64,000 bases of DNA, from assembly GCF_000617845.2 (NCBI RefSeq), contig NZ_DF820425.1, forward strand, positions 565,690 through 629,689, in the 5' to 3' direction. Every line of letters begins with the position of its first letter. The first letter of the stretch is position 1. This document shows, one piece after another, positions 37,660 through 48,414 of the stretch. The notes beneath the pieces are model-generated. The model made no database searches and was not told where the DNA came from. It worked only from the letters and a program-made list of their open reading frames with translations. The DNA is from Bradyrhizobium sp. DOA9. Its GTDB lineage: Bacteria; Pseudomonadota; Alphaproteobacteria; Rhizobiales; Xanthobacteraceae. Position numbers and translations under genes: made by a program.

Positions 37660-39993
37660 CTAGAACTTCACCGTCGCCGAGAGAGACACCCGGCGCGCGT
37701 CGCCGATCGCGACGCCCAGATTGTTCTGCGCAGAAGTATAGTAGACGGTGTCGAACAGGTTCTTGACATTGAGCTGGTAGATGACGGGGAGCGCCTGATG
37801 CTTCGTCTCATAGATCGCGAAGATATCTGCAACCACATAGGACGGCAGCCCGAACGTGTTCAACGCATCGCCCGGCCGGTCGCCGACATAGCGCGCACCG
37901 CCGCCCAACCTGAGCTGGCCGGGAAGCACCGTCCCAAAATCATAGACCAGATAGAGCGAGGCCGTGTTCATCGCAACGTTCTGGAGCTGCTTGCCGGCAT
38001 ATGTCGGATCCTCGATCACACGCGCATCGGTGTAACCATAGCTTCCGATCATGCTCCAATTGTCGGAGAGCCGGCCGGTGACGTCGATCTCGAGTCCGCG
38101 CGAGCGGACCTTTCCGGCCGCGGTGTACACGTTGAGGCCAGTTGCGGTGTTGAGCTGGCTGACCAGCACATTCTGCTTCTCGATGTCGTAAACGGCGAGC
38201 GTGCCTGACAGGCGTTTGTCGAGATCGAACTTGAGTCCAGCCTCGTACTGCGTGCCCTCCTCGGGTGCGATGTTCGATCCGAGGACGACGCCGCCGCTAT
38301 TGCTCAGCGGAGCGATCGTCGAGTTCGGTTTCAGCGACTGGGTGTAGCTCGCATAGAGCGAAATCTGGTCGGTGAGCTTGAAAATGGCGCCGCCGAGCGG
38401 GAGCACGGCGTCCGCCGAGACGTCGGTGTTGGCTTTGAACGGCTTTCCGCGTCCAGCGATCTGATCGTAGTCCATGTAGCGGACACCACCGACCAGCGCG
38501 AAGCGTTCGGTCAGATGCAGTGTGTCCTGGAAGAACAGCGACCACTGGCCGAGCTTGTCGGTCTGGGCGCTATCGCTGTTCACGACCGTGGTGCCGGGCC
38601 CGATCAAACCGTAAACCGGGTTGTAGATGTTGAAGGACGGGGCCGCCTGCCGGATCAGGTTGTCGCGGTAGATGGTGCGATACTGTCCGTCGCCGCCGAA
38701 CAGCACCTCGTTGCGCATGCTGCCGAGCCAAAAACTGCCCGAAATGTAGGACGTCCCATAGCTCGAATTGCTGAGCGAGCCCTGCGTGCCGTCGTTGCTG
38801 CGCGTCAACACGCCAGTTGTCGCGTTGACGCCGGTGAGCCGGAGCTGGTTGGCGCTGAAGGTCTCGGTGTTGTAGCTGTAGCCGGCAAACAGCTTCCAGT
38901 CCTGATTGAGGCGATGCTCGACCGAGGCCTGGATCAGGTCGGACGTCCCCCAGACGTTATTGTAGGGCTCGTCGAGCCGGCGCGTGGCCGGGATCGCCAG
39001 CGGAGCGCCATTGATGAACGCGGTGCCGCGGTCGAACGGATAGATGAACTCGCGGTGCTCGTAGTTCAGCTGCACCGTGGTGTCCTGGCCGTACCAAGCG
39101 AGCGACGGTGCAATCAGCATCTCGCGGTGACGGCCGAAATTCCGCCAGTAATCCTCGCTGACGCCGTAGCCGATGAAACGATAGGCAAGCCCCTGGTCGC
39201 CGATCGGCCCGGTAATGTCGAGCAGGCCGTCGGCACCGGTCTTGGAGGCACTGAAAGCCGAGCCGAGCAAAGTGACCGAGCCGTGCTGATAGAGCTCGGG
39301 CCGCTCGCTGATGGTGTTGACGATGCCGCCGGGGTCCATGATGCCGTAGAGCAGCGAGGCCGGGCCCTTCAGCACCTCGACGCTTTCAACCGCAGGATTG
39401 AGGCTGCGGCCCTGCACCAGCGGCATGCCGTTGCGCATGATCGAGCCGTCGCGGTTGTCGCCGAAGCCACGGCGGATCACCGCGTCCTGGCTGCCGGCAA
39501 GCGTGTTGGCCTGGGTGACGCCGGAGACGTTGATGAGCGCATCATCGATATTGCGCGGGAGCTGGTCTTTCAGCACCTGCGCAGGCACGACGTTGACGGC
39601 CTGCGAGGTGTCGAGCGGCGAGGCGCCGCTGCGCAGCGTGGTCGAGCTCGGCATCGCGCGGTAGCCGAGCTTGGCGGCCTGTTGCGCGGCGGCTTCGGCG
39701 GCGGCGCGCTCCGACAGTGTCGGCGCCGCGGGGGCGGGATTGCGACCGGGCTGGCGGCGCGCCGCCGCTTGCGTGCGGCGTGGCGACTGCTCCGATGCGC
39801 GTGCCGGCTTCGGCCGTGGCGCCGCAGCTTCCACCGTCACCGGCGGCAGAGCCGATTGCGCCTGCGCGCTCGTCGTGATGGAGGGGCTTTCGGCAAGCAG
39901 CACGGCTGCACCGATGAGAAGTCCTGCACGGCTCTTGCCGGCACGAGTTCGATGGCCGCTGACGCAGCCATCCACGAAGGCACGCACTTTCAT
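37660..39993 (-). CDS. TonB-dependent siderophore receptor
   Basis: 777 residues. A signal peptide lies within the first 45 residues, followed by a Pro/Ala/Arg-rich linker. The plug domain begins near 110 ('DTSQAVNVVPAQVLKDQ', 'VEVLKGPASLLYG', 'GGIVNTIS'). A 22-strand beta-barrel follows, ending in the terminal Phe of 'LSATVKF', needed for outer-membrane insertion. It imports a ferric siderophore. An ICE-like box lies about 90 bases upstream. Confidence 0.92.
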   Translation of the reverse strand: MKVRAFVDGCVSGHRTRAGKSRAGLLIGAAVLLAESPSITTSAQAQSALPPVTVEAAAPRPKPARASEQSPRRTQAAARRQPGRNPAPAAPTLSERAAAEAAAQQAAKLGYRAMPSSTTLRSGASPLDTSQAVNVVPAQVLKDQLPRNIDDALINVSGVTQANTLAGSQDAVIRRGFGDNRDGSIMRNGMPLVQGRSLNPAVESVEVLKGPASLLYGIMDPGGIVNTISERPELYQHGSVTLLGSAFSASKTGADGLLDITGPIGDQGLAYRFIGYGVSEDYWRNFGRHREMLIAPSLAWYGQDTTVQLNYEHREFIYPFDRGTAFINGAPLAIPATRRLDEPYNNVWGTSDLIQASVEHRLNQDWKLFAGYSYNTETFSANQLRLTGVNATTGVLTRSNDGTQGSLSNSSYGTSYISGSFWLGSMRNEVLFGGDGQYRTIYRDNLIRQAAPSFNIYNPVYGLIGPGTTVVNSDSAQTDKLGQWSLFFQDTLHLTERFALVGGVRYMDYDQIAGRGKPFKANTDVSADAVLPLGGAIFKLTDQISLYASYTQSLKPNSTIAPLSNSGGVVLGSNIAPEEGTQYEAGLKFDLDKRLSGTLAVYDIEKQNVLVSQLNTATGLNVYTAAGKVRSRGLEIDVTGRLSDNWSMIGSYGYTDARVIEDPTYAGKQLQNVAMNTASLYLVYDFGTVLPGQLRLGGGARYVGDRPGDALNTFGLPSYVVADIFAIYETKHQALPVIYQLNVKNLFDTVYYTSAQNNLGVAIGDARRVSLSATVKF

Positions 39994-40080
39994 TCCACTT
40001 CAAGTCAAGAGCATTGAAGTGTGCGGCTGTAACAGTCGCCGCGAACGAAGAGAACCGTAACCGAGCTTGAATCGCTCTAG

Positions 40081-40097
40081 TGTTGAAGCGTTCTAAA
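40081..40097. promoter_or_regulatory. ICE-like (Irr) box upstream of the siderophore receptor
   Basis: TGTTGAA-GCG-TTCTAAA. The right half is a perfect TTCTAAA and the left half matches TTTAGAA at 5 of 7. The layout resembles the iron-control element bound by Irr in rhizobia. Confidence 0.45.
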
Positions 40098-40177
40098 CAC
40101 AGCGAAGGACCGGGCAGCAACGATCGCGACACGCTGCACGCGAATTCCCGGCAACGTGTCGGGACGCCATCGCGATC

Positions 40178-41062
40178 TCACGCGATGGCGGGCGCCACCA
40201 ATTCGTCGAGCTTCCGCTTGAGCGCGGTGCCGTCGGACAGGGCGCGGAGCGGCGGTCGCACGCGCAGCCAGCCTGCATCGCCGGTCTGCGCCGCGAGGAT
40301 CGCCTTCAGCGTCGTGAGGAAGGACGGCGATTTCACCACGATGTCGATCGCCGCCTGCATGCGCGCTTCGACGTCCTTGCCGTCGACCATCGCCTTGACC
40401 AGCTCCGGCGCAATGTTGGCCATGCCGCAGATGGTGCCGGCGCCGCCGGCGGCGATCGCGCGGGTGATATCGGCTTCGTTGCCGACGGTGATGGCAAGCT
40501 CCGGCGCGGCGGCACGGAACGCCTGGAACTGCTTGAAGTCGCCGCTGGAGTCTTTCAGACCGGCGACCACCCTGCCGTAACGTTTGCGCAAGTTCGCAGC
40601 GACATGGGTCGGGATCGCAACGCCCGAGATCTGCGGGATGTGATAGAGATAGGCGCGCAGGCGATCGTCGCCGACGCCGTCAATGATCGCAGCGAAGGCG
40701 TCCTCGATGCCTTCGGCGGTGACGCTGCGGTCGAAATAGGGCGGCAGCAACAGGACGTGGCGCAGGCCGAGGCCGAGCACGGCGCGGGTCAACGCGATGC
40801 TGTCGCTGATGGCGGGAAAGCCGCCGCCGATGCCGATGTGCTCCGGCGCAACACCGGCCTTGAGCACGGCTTCAATGGTCGCGATGCGTTCGGCGGCATT
40901 GAACGAGGTGCCTTCGCCGGTGGTGCCGAACAGCACGACACCGTCGACGCCCTCGCTGAACAACCGCTTGGCATGTGCCGCAAGCTTTACGGAATCCACG
41001 CTGCCGTCCGCTGCCAGCGGCGTTGCCGACGCCACCCAGAACCCGCGAATCGCCTCCGTCAT
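40178..41062 (-). CDS. Dihydrodipicolinate synthase family protein
   Basis: 294 residues from the ATG at 41062. It has the complete class I lyase set: 'LFGTTGEGTSF', the Tyr of 'YLYHIPQISG', and the Schiff-base Lys of 'VAGLKDSSGD'. Divergence from an FAD-linked 2-hydroxyacid oxidase and a nearby FCD-type GntR regulator argue for sugar-acid or hydroxy-keto-acid catabolism rather than lysine synthesis. Confidence 0.85.
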   Translation of the reverse strand: MTEAIRGFWVASATPLAADGSVDSVKLAAHAKRLFSEGVDGVVLFGTTGEGTSFNAAERIATIEAVLKAGVAPEHIGIGGGFPAISDSIALTRAVLGLGLRHVLLLPPYFDRSVTAEGIEDAFAAIIDGVGDDRLRAYLYHIPQISGVAIPTHVAANLRKRYGRVVAGLKDSSGDFKQFQAFRAAAPELAITVGNEADITRAIAAGGAGTICGMANIAPELVKAMVDGKDVEARMQAAIDIVVKSPSFLTTLKAILAAQTGDAGWLRVRPPLRALSDGTALKRKLDELVAPAIA

Positions 41063-41152
41063 CACACCACCCTTTGCTGCGGCCGCCGACTAAGCCTCTG
41101 ATCCCGAACGAACTTTCCTGTCGAGCGAAGCCGTTTTTGCTTTACTTTTCAT

Positions 41153-41171
41153 CTTGTACCTTACATACAAG
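41153..41171. promoter_or_regulatory. GntR operator candidate in divergent promoter region
   Basis: Arms CTTGTA and TACAAG 7 bases apart, with a wider GTACC/GGTAC pair at 41156-41160 and 41173-41177. The site lies between the divergent aldolase and FAD oxidase genes and has the TTGTA/TACAA character of FCD-type GntR sites. Confidence 0.5.
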
Positions 41172-41237
41172 TGGTACGCAAACCCTTTCCACCGTCGCGT
41201 CCCGCATGCGGCGGCCGAATCCTAAAGGAGGTCTCGC

Positions 41238-42650
41238 ATGAACATGGTGAGCCCCATTGAGCATCCCGACCAAATGCTCGGCGCGTTGCGCGACAGGCTC
41301 GGCGCGGCGGCGGTGCTTGTCGGCGCCGACGTGCCGGCGCGCAATTGCAACGACTGGAGCGCGAGCCTGCCGCAGACGCCGCTGGCGGTGATCCGCCCCG
41401 TCGATGCGCATGGCGTTGCCGAGGCGATTGCGGCCTGCCGGCAGGCGCATCTGCCGTTCGTGCCGCAGGGCGGACTGACCGGCCTGTGCCGCGGTGCTTC
41501 GCCGGAAGCTGGCTGGGTCGCGATCTCGCTGGAGCGCATGACCGGCATCGAGGAGATCGATCGCGCCTCGATGACGATGACGGTGAAGGCCGGCACGCCG
41601 CTGGAGACGATCCAGAAGGCGGCCGACGAAGCCGGCTTCTTCTTTCCGCTCGACCTCGGCTCGCGCGGCTCCTGCGCGATCGGCGGCAATCTGTCGACCA
41701 ATGCCGGCGGCAACCGCGTGATCCGCTACGGCATGACGCGCGAGCTGGTGCTCGGTCTCGAAGTGGTGCTGCCGGACGGCACCATCATCACCAGCCTCAA
41801 CAAGCTGATGAAGAACAATGCCGGCTACGATCTGAAGCATCTGTTCATCGGCTCGGAAGGCACGCTCGGCATCATCACCCGCGTGGTGCTGAAGCTGTTC
41901 CCGAAGCCGCGCTCGACCATGGCCGCGCTGTGCGCGCTGAAGGATTATGCCGCGGTGATCGCGCTGCTCGACGCCGCGCGCTCGGGGCTCGGCCCGCTGC
42001 TGTCCGCCTTCGAGGTGATGTGGCCGGATTATTGGGACGTGATCACGAGCCGCGCCGGCGTGAAGCCGCCGGTCGCCGCAGGCCACGGTCTCTACGTGCT
42101 GGTGGAAGCGCAGGGCACCGACGAGAGCGTCGACGCGCCGCGCTTTGAGAGCTGGCTCGAGGAGCTGATGGAGGGCGGGCTGCTCGCCGACGCGGCTGTC
42201 GCGCAATCGCTGGCGCAAACGCAGGCCTTCTGGCGCGTGCGCGACATCTGCGCCGAGTTCGGCCAGGTGCTGGGGCCGCACATCTCCTACGACATCGGCC
42301 TTGCGGTGGCACGCATGGACGAGTTCGTCACGCGCTGCAAGGCCGCGCTCGCTTCAGGCATCAAGGGCTGCGAGAGCGTCTATTACGGCCATATCGGCGA
42401 CGGCAACCTGCATCTCGTTTCCTGGGTTACGGGCCTTTCGGTCGCGCAGCAGCCGAAGGAGGAGATGGACGCGATCATCTACGGTCTCGTCCGCGAGCTC
42501 GGCGGCAGCGTCTCCGCCGAGCACGGCATCGGCACGTTGAAGAAGCAATGGCTGGGCCATGCCAGGAGCGAGGCCGAGATCGCGCTGATGCGGACGCTGA
42601 AAGCTGCGCTCGATCCCGATCGCCTGCTCAATCCCGGCAAGGTGATCTGA
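41238..42650 (+). CDS. FAD-binding oxidoreductase (D-2-hydroxyacid dehydrogenase type)
   Basis: 470 residues, with an exact AAAGGAGG ribosome site 6 bases before the ATG. The N-terminal FAD-binding PCMH domain ('PFVPQGGLTGLCRGA', 'GSRGSCAIGGNLSTNAGGNR') is followed by the FAD-oxidase C domain with 'YYGHIGDGNLH' and 'SAEHGIGTLKK'. It is related to GlcD, D-lactate and D-2-hydroxyglutarate dehydrogenases. It shares an operon with the GntR gene 7 bases on. Confidence 0.9.
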   Translation: MNMVSPIEHPDQMLGALRDRLGAAAVLVGADVPARNCNDWSASLPQTPLAVIRPVDAHGVAEAIAACRQAHLPFVPQGGLTGLCRGASPEAGWVAISLERMTGIEEIDRASMTMTVKAGTPLETIQKAADEAGFFFPLDLGSRGSCAIGGNLSTNAGGNRVIRYGMTRELVLGLEVVLPDGTIITSLNKLMKNNAGYDLKHLFIGSEGTLGIITRVVLKLFPKPRSTMAALCALKDYAAVIALLDAARSGLGPLLSAFEVMWPDYWDVITSRAGVKPPVAAGHGLYVLVEAQGTDESVDAPRFESWLEELMEGGLLADAAVAQSLAQTQAFWRVRDICAEFGQVLGPHISYDIGLAVARMDEFVTRCKAALASGIKGCESVYYGHIGDGNLHLVSWVTGLSVAQQPKEEMDAIIYGLVRELGGSVSAEHGIGTLKKQWLGHARSEAEIALMRTLKAALDPDRLLNPGKVI

Positions 42651-42657
42651 AAGCACC

Positions 42658-43323
42658 ATGCGATCGCTCAAGCTCGATACGCCGAAATCGCTGTCGCAGC
42701 GGGTGATGCAGCGGCTGCGCCAGGCCATCATCGACGGCGAGTTCGCGCTTGGCGCGGCCATCTCCGAGGAGATGGTGGCCAATTCTTTCGGCGTCAGCCG
42801 CACGCCGGTGCGCGAGGCGATGGGACAGCTGCAGGCGCAGGGACTGGTGGTGATCCGGCCGCAGGTCGGCAGCTTCGTGTTCACGCCGAGTGCGGACGAC
42901 ATCCATGCGCTCTGCACCTTCCGCATCGCGCTGGAGCCCAAGGCCGCCGAGCTCGCCTTCCGTCATGACCGCGACGGCGCAATTGCCACGATGAGCGCCG
43001 CGATCGCGGCGATGGAGCCGGCCATCGCGGCAAAGGACAACATCGCCTATGGCCGCGCCGACACAGCTTTTCACGAGGCGCTGTTCGCCCATTGCGGCAA
43101 CCGCTATCTCGCCGAATCCTATCAGCTCGTCTCCGGCCGCGTCGCCGCGCTCCGCACCAGTCTGACCTCGCCGATCGACGTGCGCACCCGCACGTCCTTC
43201 GACGAGCATCGCAAGCTGCTCGATCTGTTCACACGCGGTGATTTCTCCGCCTTCGACGGATTGATGACCACGCACATCACGAATTCGGGACTAGTCTACG
43301 CCAGGGCGTTGAAGGTGGATTGA
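42658..43323 (+). CDS. GntR family regulator, FadR/FCD type
   Basis: 221 residues. The winged helix 'SEEMVANSFGVSRTPVREAM' lies at about 40-60, followed by an all-helical FCD ligand domain. It begins 7 bases after the FAD oxidase stop and probably represses that operon and the divergent aldolase gene through the inverted repeat at 41153. Confidence 0.9.
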   Translation: MRSLKLDTPKSLSQRVMQRLRQAIIDGEFALGAAISEEMVANSFGVSRTPVREAMGQLQAQGLVVIRPQVGSFVFTPSADDIHALCTFRIALEPKAAELAFRHDRDGAIATMSAAIAAMEPAIAAKDNIAYGRADTAFHEALFAHCGNRYLAESYQLVSGRVAALRTSLTSPIDVRTRTSFDEHRKLLDLFTRGDFSAFDGLMTTHITNSGLVYARALKVD

Positions 43324-43329
43324 GGGCGT

Positions 43330-43494
43330 CTACCGCTCCTCCTTCGAGGCCGGCCGGTCCAGAAAATCGAGCGCCGTGTTGATCTGCTCGAGCTGATGCT
43401 CGATCCTGTCGCGGTCCTCCACCGACGGAGCCTGTTCGAGCTGCTCCACCAGCTTCTGCTTCCGCAGCAGCAAGTTCTCTATGACCGTACCCAC
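43330..43494 (-). CDS. Small coiled-coil hypothetical protein
   Basis: 54 residues from a GTG at 43494. The sequence is a single charged amphipathic helix with heptad-like leucines ('ENLLLRKQKLVEQLEQ', 'DRIEHQLEQINTALDFLDRP'). Family not recognised. It is convergent with the GntR gene 6 bases away. The frame is open to 43638, but that part looks non-coding. Confidence 0.55.
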   Translation of the reverse strand: MGTVIENLLLRKQKLVEQLEQAPSVEDRDRIEHQLEQINTALDFLDRPASKEER

Positions 43495-43691
43495 GTTTCC
43501 CCCATCGCCGGAGGCGACGTCACGGACGCCGAAACGATGGAGGCGCGCGCAACCCGGGCTCGCGTCGAACCCGCAAGCAGAATGCACGCGGGCGCGGTTG
43601 GTTCCTGCGGCCGGGTCCGGCCGGCGCCGGAACCGCATGATGGGCCAGCGAGCGGTTGAATTCGCCCGACCCTCGCCCTATGCGTAGCGCC

Positions 43692-45713
<2,022 letters not shown>

Positions 45714-45767
45714 CGCGAGAGCCGGATCGGGCTCGGGTCGGTGGCGCTTTCGCAGCTTCCAAACAAC

Positions 45768-45963
45768 AAAGTTCGAAAACAACCCCATGCACAGTAGGCG
45801 GGGGCAGCGGAATCAAAGGCTTAGCGCGGCAGGCGAGCGGATGAAGCGTGACCTCGCCTCAGCCCGTCGATCGAGCACGACTTTTTCGAATAACCGCCAC
45901 GCATTCTGCTGATTTTACGAAACCGTTGCTCCGTCGGGCAAAACAGGAGCAGAATGGCAGGAT
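45768..45963 (+). repeat. Composite degenerate repeat, copy 1
   Basis: Begins 'TTCGAAAACAACCCCATGCAC' minus one base, and ends with a block of about 60 bases (45903-45963) containing 'GATTTTACGAAACCGTTGCT'. The same two blocks, at almost the same distance, recur at 52175-52370. The second block alone recurs at 47001-47061. It directly precedes the ABC_sub_bind gene. Confidence 0.75.
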
Positions 45964-45989
45964 CTATGGCGTCACCCGGCGGGGGTCGA

Positions 45990-46970
45990 ATGAAGCGGCG
46001 CGGGTTCATGGGGCTAATCGGGGGTGCGGTGACGTGGCCCATGGTGGCACGGGCGCAGCAGCCGAAAAAGATTCCTAGAATTGGTGTGCTCTGGCAAGGC
46101 GCGAGTGCCGAAACCCATCCGTACTTTAGGCCGCTGCGAGATGGCTTCAAAGCTATCGGCTATGGCGAGGGCAGCATCATTTTCGAAGATCGGTTCTTCG
46201 ACAAAAATTCCGAAAACCTTGATGTGCTGGCAAAGCAACTGGTTGAGTTGAAGTGCGACGTTTTGATGGGGATCACCATCCCGCCGGCCCTAGCGCTTCG
46301 GAGGGCAACAAGCACCGTTCCCATTGTGTTTGTATATAACCCTAATCCGGTTGGATCCGGTCTTGTGTCGAGCCTCAATCGTCCAGGGGGAAATGTCACG
46401 GGAATCGCGCACGTCACGTCGTATCTTGCCGCGAAGCGCGTGGAACTCCTCAGGGATACCATTCCCGCGTTGTCGAGCGTTGCAATGATCTGGGACCCAA
46501 GTCCTGCATTTCAGTTTGCCACCCAACCAGAGCTAGAGGATACGCGTAAAGCAGCAAACCAGCTCGGACTGTCATTTGGGTCGTTCGAATGCGGCGGTCC
46601 AGAAGGTCTTGAAGATGCATTTTCGAAGGCGAACCAGTTTGGCGCGGCAATACTCGGAGCCAGTGTGTGGCACGTCTTTGTATTACGGCGAATTGCGGAA
46701 TTGGCCATTGCAGCAAAGCTGCCCGTGATCAGTCAGGCCGATCCTTATCCTGAGGCCGGGCTCCTGATGTCATATGGAGCAAATTGGACGATAGTAGCCC
46801 GGGACGCGGCTCCACTGGTGAAGAAAATTCTCGAAGGTGAAAAGCCTGAGAACATTCCGGTTCAGGAGCCGACGACATTTGAACTGGTGTTCAACATCAA
46901 GACGGCGGGCGTGCTCGGTCTTCAAATCCCACCCATCATGCTGGCACGCGCGACACGGGTGATTGACTGA
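45990..46970 (+). CDS. ABC transporter substrate-binding protein (ABC_sub_bind family)
   Basis: 326 residues from the ATG at 45990. It has a Tat-like leader ('MKRRGFMGLIGGAVTWPMVA', then 'RAQQ') and the ABC_sub_bind fold ('RIGVLWQGASAETHP', 'VPIVFVYNPNPVGSGLV', 'LNRPGGNVTG'). It is a common orphan periplasmic receptor in rhizobia with unknown ligand. Base composition is lower in GC than in the neighbours, and dispersed repeat blocks flank it on both sides. Confidence 0.88.
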   Translation: MKRRGFMGLIGGAVTWPMVARAQQPKKIPRIGVLWQGASAETHPYFRPLRDGFKAIGYGEGSIIFEDRFFDKNSENLDVLAKQLVELKCDVLMGITIPPALALRRATSTVPIVFVYNPNPVGSGLVSSLNRPGGNVTGIAHVTSYLAAKRVELLRDTIPALSSVAMIWDPSPAFQFATQPELEDTRKAANQLGLSFGSFECGGPEGLEDAFSKANQFGAAILGASVWHVFVLRRIAELAIAAKLPVISQADPYPEAGLLMSYGANWTIVARDAAPLVKKILEGEKPENIPVQEPTTFELVFNIKTAGVLGLQIPPIMLARATRVID

Positions 46971-47000
46971 AAGTGCCGCTTGGTCAAACGATCGCTTCTC

Positions 47001-47061
47001 ATTCTGCTGATTTTACGAAACCGTTGCTTCGTCGGGCAAAACAGGAGCAGGATGGCAGGAT
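47001..47061 (+). repeat. Dispersed repeat block, copy 2
   Basis: Near-identical to 45903-45963 over about 60 bases, sharing 'GATTTTACGAAACCGTTGCT' and 'CGTCGGGCAAAACAGGAGCA'. The two copies flank the ABC_sub_bind gene as direct repeats. Confidence 0.85.
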
Positions 47062-47090
47062 CGGAAGAATCGGGGAATTCAGAGCGGCAA

Positions 47091-47612
47091 TTATGCAGGC
47101 CCATCCCCACCGTAAAACTCGTCCTCCTCGATCACTGCGGGACGCAACTGGCCGGATAACCTGGCTCTGTGGCGGGCGGAGAACATTGGCCCACGGGCGG
47201 GCCGCAGTGGCGCGAACTGTGCGAAGCCGATAGGCGTCGGCATGTCGTCGTAGATGGCCTCCATGCCGCCTCGCATCAAGTAGGTTTCATGCCAGAAGCC
47301 GGTGCCGCGCGATGACTTCAGAAAATCCTGCCACCATTGGCGGTGCGGCATCGAACGGGACCACGCCTCCAGCGCATCAAAATCGCGCCAATATTGTCGC
47401 ATGCCAACGTGCAATGGAAACAGGGACATGATGAAATTCTCATGCAGGAGAAGCCCGTCAGGCTTCTTGTCGGCCGCGTCCTGAATCTGCGGACCCAGGC
47501 CGATCAAGGTTCTGATCCCGGTCCACGCATTGACGCGCATTCCGAGATAGATCACGACCAGATCGGGAAACGACGACAGGTCGACAGTCTGTCGTTGGAC
47601 TGCGCCCTTCAT
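47091..47612 (-). CDS. DUF4188 family protein (monooxygenase-like)
   Basis: 173 residues from the ATG at 47612, preceded by a GAGGTCAGA stretch that could serve as ribosome site. 'VIYLGMRVNAWTGIRTL', 'GLLLHENFIMSLFPLHVGMR', 'HRQWWQDFLKSSRGTGFWHE' fit DUF4188, an uncharacterised group of dimeric alpha-beta-barrel, monooxygenase-like proteins. It lies alone in the accessory patch. Confidence 0.78.
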   Translation of the reverse strand: MKGAVQRQTVDLSSFPDLVVIYLGMRVNAWTGIRTLIGLGPQIQDAADKKPDGLLLHENFIMSLFPLHVGMRQYWRDFDALEAWSRSMPHRQWWQDFLKSSRGTGFWHETYLMRGGMEAIYDDMPTPIGFAQFAPLRPARGPMFSARHRARLSGQLRPAVIEEDEFYGGDGPA

Positions 47613-47672
47613 TCTGACCTCATGACGCAATGATGGGTGTTCTTCGCGTTTTGACTGGATGCGGACGTCGGG
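47611..47672. repeat. Degenerate dispersed repeat fragment, copy 1
   Basis: Contains 'ATTCTGACCTCATGACGCA' followed by 'TTCTTCGCGTTTTGAC'. The first part recurs at 49309-49335 and the second at 48321-48351. These fragments edge single genes in the accessory patch. Confidence 0.6.
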
Positions 47673-47702
47673 CCGGCCACTGGACTCACGGCCTTCCGCG
47701 TC

Positions 47703-48161
47703 TCAGGAATTCGCGGGCGGTCGTCGCGCCACGAGAACCGTATTGACACATTGAAGAACCGTTTCGCGCTTCTGATTGCGGAGATGTAGCTGGTTGCGGA
47801 CAACGCCTCTGTCGGAATGGGACTTTGACTCACGCTTCTCCAAAATTGCCACTTCGAGATCGAGGCCGTCTCCCGGGCGCACCGGAGCGGGGAGTCTGAG
47901 TTCATCCCAGCCAAGCCCCGCAACGATGCGGAGCGAATACGGCTGTGTTCTGCTCAACAAGGAAATAAGTATCGCAAACGTGTGTGCACTCGAAGCGATC
48001 AGTCCGGAAAAGACCGAGCGTGCGGCCATCTCCTCGTTGGTATGAATGGGCAGCGGATCGAATTTTTGGGCAAATTCGATGATCTCGTTCTTTGTGACGT
48101 GGTAAGGGCCCGCCGTACGCAGCTTGCCAACCTCCGCCTCCTCGAAATACAACATGGCCAT
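47703..48161 (-). CDS. MaoC-like hotdog-fold dehydratase
   Basis: 152 residues from the ATG at 48161. The MaoC/hydratase 2 motif 'KNEIIEFAQKFDPLPIHTNE' contains the catalytic Asp/His pair, and 'FSGLIASSAHTFAI' follows. It probably hydrates an enoyl-CoA or is a bacterial acyl dehydratase. It is a single gene on the minus strand in the accessory patch. Confidence 0.85.
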   Translation of the reverse strand: MAMLYFEEAEVGKLRTAGPYHVTKNEIIEFAQKFDPLPIHTNEEMAARSVFSGLIASSAHTFAILISLLSRTQPYSLRIVAGLGWDELRLPAPVRPGDGLDLEVAILEKRESKSHSDRGVVRNQLHLRNQKRETVLQCVNTVLVARRPPANS

Positions 48162-48320
48162 TGGCGCCCCCTGAAGGACATCTGGCTGATCAGGCAACAG
48201 CTTAACCTTGCGGCCAATTAAAGTCAGCAGGTCTTCATATCACTCAGCTACGAAGTTGCGTCTCGGGTGTCGGAAGTCCACTCGGAGAACCAGCGCGGAC
48301 TCCGATTTGCCAAACCTGAG

Positions 48321-48351
48321 TTCTTCGCGTTTTGATCCGTTGCGGACATGG
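48321..48351. repeat. Degenerate dispersed repeat fragment, copy 2
   Basis: Shares 'TTCTTCGCGTTTTGA' and 'GCGGAC' with 47640-47672. It lies just upstream of the N-acetyltransferase gene. Confidence 0.55.
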
Positions 48352-48414
48352 CTCTTGCCTGAGCCGTACAGCTGGCGTGAAATGGAAGTCGTTCACTTTC
48401 GGCGGGGGCTGTCG

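Noticed and set aside
45821..46150. Minus-strand small gene containing 'AILLLFCPT', also at 46922-47110 and 52057-52419
   Set aside because: The shared peptide comes from the dispersed DNA repeat, and the flanking parts of the frames are unrelated.
46973..47233. 86-codon plus-strand open frame after the ABC_sub_bind gene
   Set aside because: It reads through the dispersed repeat and the 3' end of the DUF4188 gene.
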